NCBI GenBank assembly: GCA_021826605.1
Contig: JAKAZF010000057.1
Coordinates: 1 to 9,828 of the forward strand
DNA length: 9,828 bases
DNA from: Planctomycetota bacterium
Lineage (GTDB): Bacteria; Planctomycetota; Phycisphaerae; WQYP01
Direction: 5' to 3'
This document shows positions 5,783 to 9,828 of this stretch, piece by piece (positions within the stretch are counted from its first letter, which is position 1; every line of letters starts with the position of its first letter). A program made the translations under genes and the position numbers. The notes under the pieces were generated by a model. The model searched no databases. It was not told the DNA's origin and saw only the letters and a list, made by a program, of their open reading frames with translations.

Positions 5783-6253
5783 GTGGAAAAGACAATCATT
5801 GATGAATATGTGCGGCAGGCGTCGGTACTGCCTGCCGCCATTAAAGCTTTAACTCCATCGGAGCTTAATGCGCACCCGGTACCCAACACCTGGAGCATCC
5901 GACAGATTGTCATGCACCTTATGGACAGCGATCTTATTGCCTCAGACCGGATGAAGCGTATTATCGCGGAAGACAATCCAACGCTCATCGGATTCGATGA
6001 AAGTGCCTTTGCCGCCCGGCTTTTTTACGACCAGCTTGATGCGGTTATGGCCGCGGATGTATTTGCCAAAAATCGCCTGCTTACCGGCGATATTCTCTAT
6101 CGTCTGCCCGTTGAGGCGTTCTCCCGCGCCGGAACGCATAATCAGAGGGGCCGCGTGACTTTGGGTGATCTGGTGAAAATGTATGTGCAGCATCTGGATC
6201 ACCATATGAAGTTTCTTAAGCACAAACGCCAGTTGCTCGGCAAACCGATATGA
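5783..6253 (+). CDS. DinB/YfiT-like metal-dependent enzyme
   Basis: A 156-residue protein of the DinB/YfiT four-helix-bundle superfamily (DinB_2 type). These proteins hold a divalent metal through three histidines; some members are thiol transferases or hydrolases, most are uncharacterised. The expected ligands are visible: His45 in the helix IRQIVMHLMDSD and the H-x3-H pair His137/His141 in YVQHLDHHMKFLKH near the C-terminus. NTWSIRQIVMHL is also a family hallmark. GTG 5783 is chosen because GGAGGT at 5770-5775 lies seven bases upstream; a TTG at 5717 in the same frame would add 22 residues and has no Shine-Dalgarno sequence. The gene is divergent from the PEP-CTERM gene and converges with holA, its stop lying 15 bases from holA's stop. 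It seems to stand alone, so the substrate cannot be inferred. Confidence 0.78.
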   Translation: MEKTIIDEYVRQASVLPAAIKALTPSELNAHPVPNTWSIRQIVMHLMDSDLIASDRMKRIIAEDNPTLIGFDESAFAARLFYDQLDAVMAADVFAKNRLLTGDILYRLPVEAFSRAGTHNQRGRVTLGDLVKMYVQHLDHHMKFLKHKRQLLGKPI

Positions 6254-6268
6254 CCACCCGGCCTCGGG

Positions 6269-7354
6269 TTAAAGCGGCGCGTCAACATTGCTGCAGACCT
6301 GCACAATGAAACGCTCCATATTGCGCTGCGGATCACCCAGGCTGGTTTTGGCGGCCATATCAGCGGCCAGCAGAGCGGCGCTGATACGGTGACAACCCTC
6401 GATTCCCCATCGCCGCGCGGAATTCATGACCGCACTGGCTCGCGGTGCCGGCCAGAGCTTAAGTTCCTTGATAATCTGGTTGTCGCTTAGCCGCCGATCC
6501 AGCATCTCCCGGGCCTTGAGGACCTGACTTAGCCAGAAAAATATTGCGCCCACCAGCGTAAAGCCGATCCGGGTATCCATCTGCCATAACTCGGTATGCC
6601 GGCTCAGAGCGTCTGTGGCGTTGCCCGCGGCCAGCGCATCAATCAAACTCCACACCACCTGTTCATGCTGGAATCCAACGAGTTCATCGACCATCTGCGT
6701 GGTAATGACCGGCTGCTTATCGGAATACAGTGCCAGCTTGGCCAATTCGCTCTCCAGCCGCCCCAGATCCGTACCTACCAGTTCCGCCAGACGAAGAGCC
6801 GCCTGCGGATCAATCGTTTTGTTCAATTCCGTTCTCGCCCGCTGCGTAAGCCAGCGGGGAATATCGTCTTCCTTCATGGCCTGGCAGGCGATTACCGCGC
6901 CCTGCTTATCCAGAAATTTGTGCAGGCGCGTGGTTTTCAACCAGTTGTCGCAAATCAGCACCAAGGTGGTATTGTCGCTGGGAGCTTCGGCATAGCGCAA
7001 AATGAGATCCCGCGCTGATGTTCCATCGGAGCTTGCCGGCGTATCGGTTGAATCTTCGTCTGCATCATCCGTTAATTCCGGATTATTGCCGCCGCGTGCT
7101 TTCAACAGCATATCCGCCGGCTCAAGTACCACGAGTTTGCGGCTGGAAAACATGCCGAACGTGCGGCATTCATCCAGCAGGGCGGTGACCGAAACATTGG
7201 GTTCCATGCGAATATAACCCGCATCCATGGAAGCGCTGTCCAGAGCTGCCCGCCGGATGCGGCCCAGCCATTCCCGGCGTAAAAACGCCTCGGTTCCGGC
7301 CAATACCATCACCGGGTGGATTTGAATATTCGATTCGGTCTGCCTTCCAGCCAT
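6269..7354 (-). CDS. holA: DNA polymerase III, delta subunit (clamp loader)
   Basis: A 361-residue HolA homologue. Delta is the clamp-loader subunit that opens the sliding clamp so it can be placed on DNA. Recognisable segments are an N-terminal HPVMVLAGTEAFLRREW (13-29), MFSSRKLVVLEPAD (68-81), TTLVLICDNWLKTTRLHKFL (129-148), MKEDDIPRWLTQRA, and the conserved LAELVGTDLGRLESELAKLALY leading to a helical C-terminal domain. Length is normal for the family. Residues about 86-114 form an acidic Asp/Ser/Thr-rich insert in the N-terminal AAA+-like domain, absent from compact homologues. The ATG at 7354 has no clear Shine-Dalgarno sequence. A TTGGCA-N18-TAACAT pair just upstream on the minus strand would put transcription at or next to the ATG, hinting at a leaderless message; this is weak. 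The gene is divergent from the TPR/C39 gene. Confidence 0.9.
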   Translation of the reverse strand: MAGRQTESNIQIHPVMVLAGTEAFLRREWLGRIRRAALDSASMDAGYIRMEPNVSVTALLDECRTFGMFSSRKLVVLEPADMLLKARGGNNPELTDDADEDSTDTPASSDGTSARDLILRYAEAPSDNTTLVLICDNWLKTTRLHKFLDKQGAVIACQAMKEDDIPRWLTQRARTELNKTIDPQAALRLAELVGTDLGRLESELAKLALYSDKQPVITTQMVDELVGFQHEQVVWSLIDALAAGNATDALSRHTELWQMDTRIGFTLVGAIFFWLSQVLKAREMLDRRLSDNQIIKELKLWPAPRASAVMNSARRWGIEGCHRISAALLAADMAAKTSLGDPQRNMERFIVQVCSNVDAPL

Positions 7355-7366
7355 GCCGCTATGTTA

Positions 7367-7501
7367 ATTGCGTGCCGCGTATATTGCCAATGTCATTGCC
7401 GCTTAACACAACGCAATCCGACAATTGCGGGAATCCTACGCCTGATTTATGCTTACCTCAGAGAACATGGAAAATGAGACGGCCAAATTTATTGCGGCAA
7501 T
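7367..7501. promoter_or_regulatory. Cluster of ATTGC elements between divergent genes
   Basis: The pentamer ATTGC occurs on the plus strand at 7367, 7383, 7395, 7424 and 7491, and its complement GCAAT at 7413 and 7497, seven copies in 135 bases. The last two form the odd palindrome ATTGCGGCAAT. The region separates holA from the divergent TPR/C39 gene, so it should hold both promoters. A weak TTGCGG-N17-TATGCT pair (7425-7453) faces the TPR/C39 gene. Confidence 0.3.
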
Positions 7502-7534
7502 TAACGGGCATGATTGACGCACAGGAGACAGAGA

Positions 7535-9828
7535 TTGCAGATAAGCCAGGAGCAAATTGAGCCGGTACTGAAGCTGTACAATGCGGGTTTATACCTGCAG
7601 GCTTATCAGGAATCGCTGAAGATTTCCCCATTGCAGCAGTGGCGTTCCGCGGCGGGCCGGATCATGGCGGGGCGTTTGGCCGGCAATCTCGGCAGTTCGC
7701 GGTTGGGAACCGTGCTGCACTATCTGGCTTATCGTGAAAACCCGACCGCGCCTGAAGCATGGTATTACTATGGGCATGTATTATTGAGTCAGCACGGCCC
7801 GCTGGACGCATGGCAATTTCTCCGCGGGCATGTCATGCCGGATTCGGCATCCGCTGAATTGCGATCCAACTGGTACGGGCTTAAAGCCCGGATCTTGGGA
7901 ATTATGCGGGACTTCGCAACCGCCAGACAAATGCTCGATATGGCCGATGAAATATATCCGGATGATCCCTGGCTGGCGGTGGAAAAATGCGGGGTTCTGG
8001 AACGGCAGGATCGCTATGATGAGGCTCTTGCCGCCATTATGCATGGTCTGGAAATCCGTCCCTGGTATCGGCCCGCCGTTCAATCCGCCGCCCATATCAT
8101 GCAACTGCTGGATAAGGAAAATCAGGCCCTGGACTTATTAACGCGGGCAACGCGGGAAAATCAAAGTGTGGCGCTGGTATTGCAACTCGCGACCCTGCAG
8201 ACTGAATTGCGGCAATATGAAGATGCCCGATTCAATTATGCCCGATCCTTTGAGCTCGCCCCGTTAATGGATAAGCACTTGCACGACTGGTTGATGGGAA
8301 CACAGTCTGATGCAGCCTATTTCTGCGGCGATCATCGTACCGCCGCGGAACTGGCCGCCAAATCAAAAAATCGTTTCTATCGGAAAATCGCGGACACATT
8401 ACAATCCGGCAACGGTGCCGGTTCGCGTGTCATGCTGCCGGTGGGTTTTGTCCGGCAGCACCATATGACCTGCGGCCCCGCGGTTGTTGCGTGTCTTGGC
8501 CGATTCTGGAACAAGCCCATCGATCATCTCACCCTGGCGAAGGAAATCTGTTATGACGGAACACCCGATCGCGCTTTGCGGCAATGGGCCGGCGAACATG
8601 GGTGGCTGGTCCGTGAATTTCGTTTGACGTGGGAAACCACGCGAGCACTTATTGACCGCGGCATACCATTTGCGCTTTCTACGGTGGAGCCTGACAGCGC
8701 GCACCTGCAAGCTGTCATCGGCTACGATGATCTTCGCGGCACGCTGATTATTCGCGATCCCTATATTCGTCCGGTTGTCGAGTTTGTAGCGGAACATACA
8801 CTCGAACGCTACGCGTCCACCGGGCCGCTGGGAATTGTGCTGATCCCGATTGAGCAACGGCAGCTTCTCGACGGCGTTGAGCTCTGCGATGCGGCACTAT
8901 ACGATCAGCTTTATGAGGTCAATGCCGCATTGCATCGGCATGATCGTCAATCGGCCCTCGCCGCCCGGGAAGCGATGCGGGCCGCCGCCCCCGATCACCG
9001 CCTCACGCTCAGAGCGGATCAGACTCTGGCCGCGTACGATGCGGACCCCGGCGCGTTGCTGCTTTGTTATGAAAAGCTCCTGGCCCAATATCCGGATGAT
9101 TCCGGATTGCTCATTGGAAAGCTCCATTGTCTTCGCACCTTGGAACGTAGAGACCAGCGTATCGACATGCTGAAGAAGTTATGCGATTCCGCATCGGCGC
9201 ATCCGACGTTTCGAAAATTGTATGCCAGGGAACTCATGGACGATGCCCGCGAATTCCCCAGGGTTCATCAAATATTGCGGCAGGTGATTCGTTCCATGCC
9301 TCTGGCCGCCGGTTCCTATGCCGATTTAGCCGGTGTGTTCTGGAATCAACGCAACTTCGATCATGCCCTGGAACTCTATCGCTTTGCATGCTGCCTGGAT
9401 GATAAGAACGAGCAGTTCGCGCGATCGTATTTCATCGCTTCCCGGCATTTTAAACAGGAGATTCTTGTACTGGCACTGCTGCAGGAACGATTTAAACAAT
9501 TTGGTGCCCGTACCGGCCGGCCCGCCAGTCTCCTGTTCTGGGCTTTGGAGGAATTGGATCGGACCGCCGAAGCCTTTGATCTCCTGCAGCAGGCCCTGAA
9601 TGTATTGCCGGAAGATGGATCGCTATTATTGCTTGCGGCAAATGCCAACGCCCGTCACGGGCGTCTCGAGGGAAGGCGGAGCGTCGGGCTGTTCTGCTTC
9701 GAGATCTGGCTCCCAACCCGCCGCGAGCTCCGGGTGCGGCTGCGGCTCAGGCGGAATCAGAAACGCCTGAGCCGGCGCGGGGTTGCGCTCCCGCGGCGCA
9801 TCGGGCGTGGTTGCGCCATCACGCAACA
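7535..9828 (+). CDS. Large TPR protein with embedded C39-like cysteine peptidase domain, 3' end beyond the edge
   Basis: An open frame of at least 764 codons with no stop before the window edge. It starts at TTG 7535, chosen because AGGAG (7523-7527) lies seven bases upstream. No signal peptide is present, so it is probably cytoplasmic. Residues about 10-280 are helical TPR-like repeats, for example YPDDPWLAVEKCGVLERQ followed by DRYDEALAAIMHGLEIRP. Residues about 300-435 form a C39-like papain-fold domain: Gln308 and Cys313 in RQHHMTCGPA, His390 in SAHLQAVIGYDD and Asp408 in IIRDP give an intact oxyanion Gln and Cys-His-Asp triad. TPR repeats resume from about 450 to 711. The domain resembles stand-alone C39_2 peptidases more than ABC-transporter leader peptidases. 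Substrate unknown; the TPRs may present partners. After about residue 711 (base 9670) composition changes abruptly and the translation becomes Arg-rich, so the genuine C-terminus is probably missing. Confidence 0.8.
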   Translation, partial: MQISQEQIEPVLKLYNAGLYLQAYQESLKISPLQQWRSAAGRIMAGRLAGNLGSSRLGTVLHYLAYRENPTAPEAWYYYGHVLLSQHGPLDAWQFLRGHVMPDSASAELRSNWYGLKARILGIMRDFATARQMLDMADEIYPDDPWLAVEKCGVLERQDRYDEALAAIMHGLEIRPWYRPAVQSAAHIMQLLDKENQALDLLTRATRENQSVALVLQLATLQTELRQYEDARFNYARSFELAPLMDKHLHDWLMGTQSDAAYFCGDHRTAAELAAKSKNRFYRKIADTLQSGNGAGSRVMLPVGFVRQHHMTCGPAVVACLGRFWNKPIDHLTLAKEICYDGTPDRALRQWAGEHGWLVREFRLTWETTRALIDRGIPFALSTVEPDSAHLQAVIGYDDLRGTLIIRDPYIRPVVEFVAEHTLERYASTGPLGIVLIPIEQRQLLDGVELCDAALYDQLYEVNAALHRHDRQSALAAREAMRAAAPDHRLTLRADQTLAAYDADPGALLLCYEKLLAQYPDDSGLLIGKLHCLRTLERRDQRIDMLKKLCDSASAHPTFRKLYARELMDDAREFPRVHQILRQVIRSMPLAAGSYADLAGVFWNQRNFDHALELYRFACCLDDKNEQFARSYFIASRHFKQEILVLALLQERFKQFGARTGRPASLLFWALEELDRTAEAFDLLQQALNVLPEDGSLLLLAANANARHGRLEGRRSVGLFCFEIWLPTRRELRVRLRLRRNQKRLSRRGVALPRRIGRGCAITQ
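9648..9664. repeat. Perfect 7-bp hairpin at the composition boundary
   Basis: ACGCCCG (9648-9654), loop TCA, CGGGCGT (9658-9664). It ends one base before the palindrome CTCGAG (9665-9670), after which the sequence changes character. Such snap-back hairpins are places where template switching or misassembly can occur. Confidence 0.5.
9671..9828 (-). other. High-GC terminal segment, probably foreign and coding on the minus strand
   Basis: About 70% GC by hand count, against about 57% in the preceding 180 bases. On the minus strand, from the edge inward, a frame reads RDGATTPDAPRERNPAPAQ and continues with a Pro/Glu-rich stretch ending in DAPPSLE at the boundary. Its codons end mostly in G or C and look like a disordered linker of a high-GC protein. 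The plus strand gives an Arg/Leu-rich translation typical of reading a high-GC gene backwards. I infer that this piece does not belong to the TPR/C39 gene: either a chimeric contig end or a real insertion breakpoint. Confidence 0.55.
9743..9774. repeat. Perfect 11-bp inverted repeat near the right edge
   Basis: CGGCTCAGGCG (9743-9753) and CGCCTGAGCCG (9764-9774) are exact complements around a ten-base loop, inside the high-GC terminal segment. No T-tract follows on either strand. On the minus strand it falls in the Pro-rich frame (AQAFLIPPEPQ), so it may simply be coding sequence with chance symmetry. Confidence 0.45.

Noticed and set aside
6256..6269. ACCCG/CGGGT hairpin between the DinB-like gene and holA as a terminator
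   Set aside because: Five base pairs, a four-base loop and no T-tract; too weak to call.
7372..7560. A 62-codon forward frame in the holA-TPR/C39 spacer
   Set aside because: Starts at GTG without a Shine-Dalgarno sequence, overlaps the start of the TPR/C39 gene in another frame, and has no recognisable motif.
8399..8857. A 152-codon minus-strand frame opposite the C39 domain
   Set aside because: The plus strand there encodes an intact catalytic domain; the minus reading is a shadow with no motif.
1..9828. tRNA, rRNA, CRISPR array, transposase or toxin-antitoxin pair
   Set aside because: I saw no cloverleaf, no evenly spaced repeats and no recognisable mobile-element or toxin gene in the window.

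Overview
The window looks like chromosomal DNA of a Planctomycetota-type bacterium, possibly a Phycisphaerae relative. This is an inference from three things: a PEP-CTERM exosortase substrate, a HolA protein that reads like planctomycete delta subunits, and a large soluble TPR/C39-peptidase protein. Base composition is moderate (roughly 50-57% GC in the parts I counted). I see no rRNA, tRNA, CRISPR array, transposase or phage gene. Promoters resemble sigma-70 boxes and several genes start at GTG or TTG with good Shine-Dalgarno sequences.

Layout. (1) 1-800: the 3' end of a probable methyltransferase gene, then a monocistronic flavin-reductase-like gene with its own promoter. (2) 801-1150: a gene-poor gap holding an inverted repeat and the promoter for the next block. 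(3) 1151-4177: a four-gene plus-strand block consisting of a 128-aa protein of unknown function, two adjacent proteins that each carry two YbjQ/DUF74-like domains, and a PspA/IM30 protein. An internal promoter lies before the first YbjQ-like gene, and two hairpins, one a strong bidirectional terminator, close the block. (4) 4422-5588, minus: a secreted beta-propeller-like PEP-CTERM protein. (5) 5783-6253: a DinB/YfiT-like protein. (6) 6269-7354, minus: holA, the delta subunit of the DNA polymerase III clamp loader. (7) 7535 to the right edge: a large gene encoding a C39-like cysteine peptidase domain embedded between TPR arrays. It has no stop before the edge.

The most interesting block is 1151-4177. 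Co-directional, tightly spaced genes place a PspA membrane-stress protein with two tandem-duplicated YbjQ-like proteins. Three of the four domains share a G-[SN]-C-x-Y-H motif. I infer an envelope-stress module in which YbjQ-like multimers partner PspA. I do not recognise it as a described system.

The last ~158 bases (after about 9670) differ sharply. GC rises to about 70%, the plus-strand reading of the TPR gene turns into arginine-rich nonsense, and the minus strand reads as a proline-rich coding sequence. A perfect 7-bp hairpin and a CTCGAG palindrome sit at the boundary. I treat this as a probable assembly or amplification chimera, or a real insertion breakpoint, so the C-terminus of the TPR/C39 protein is not trustworthy beyond about residue 711.
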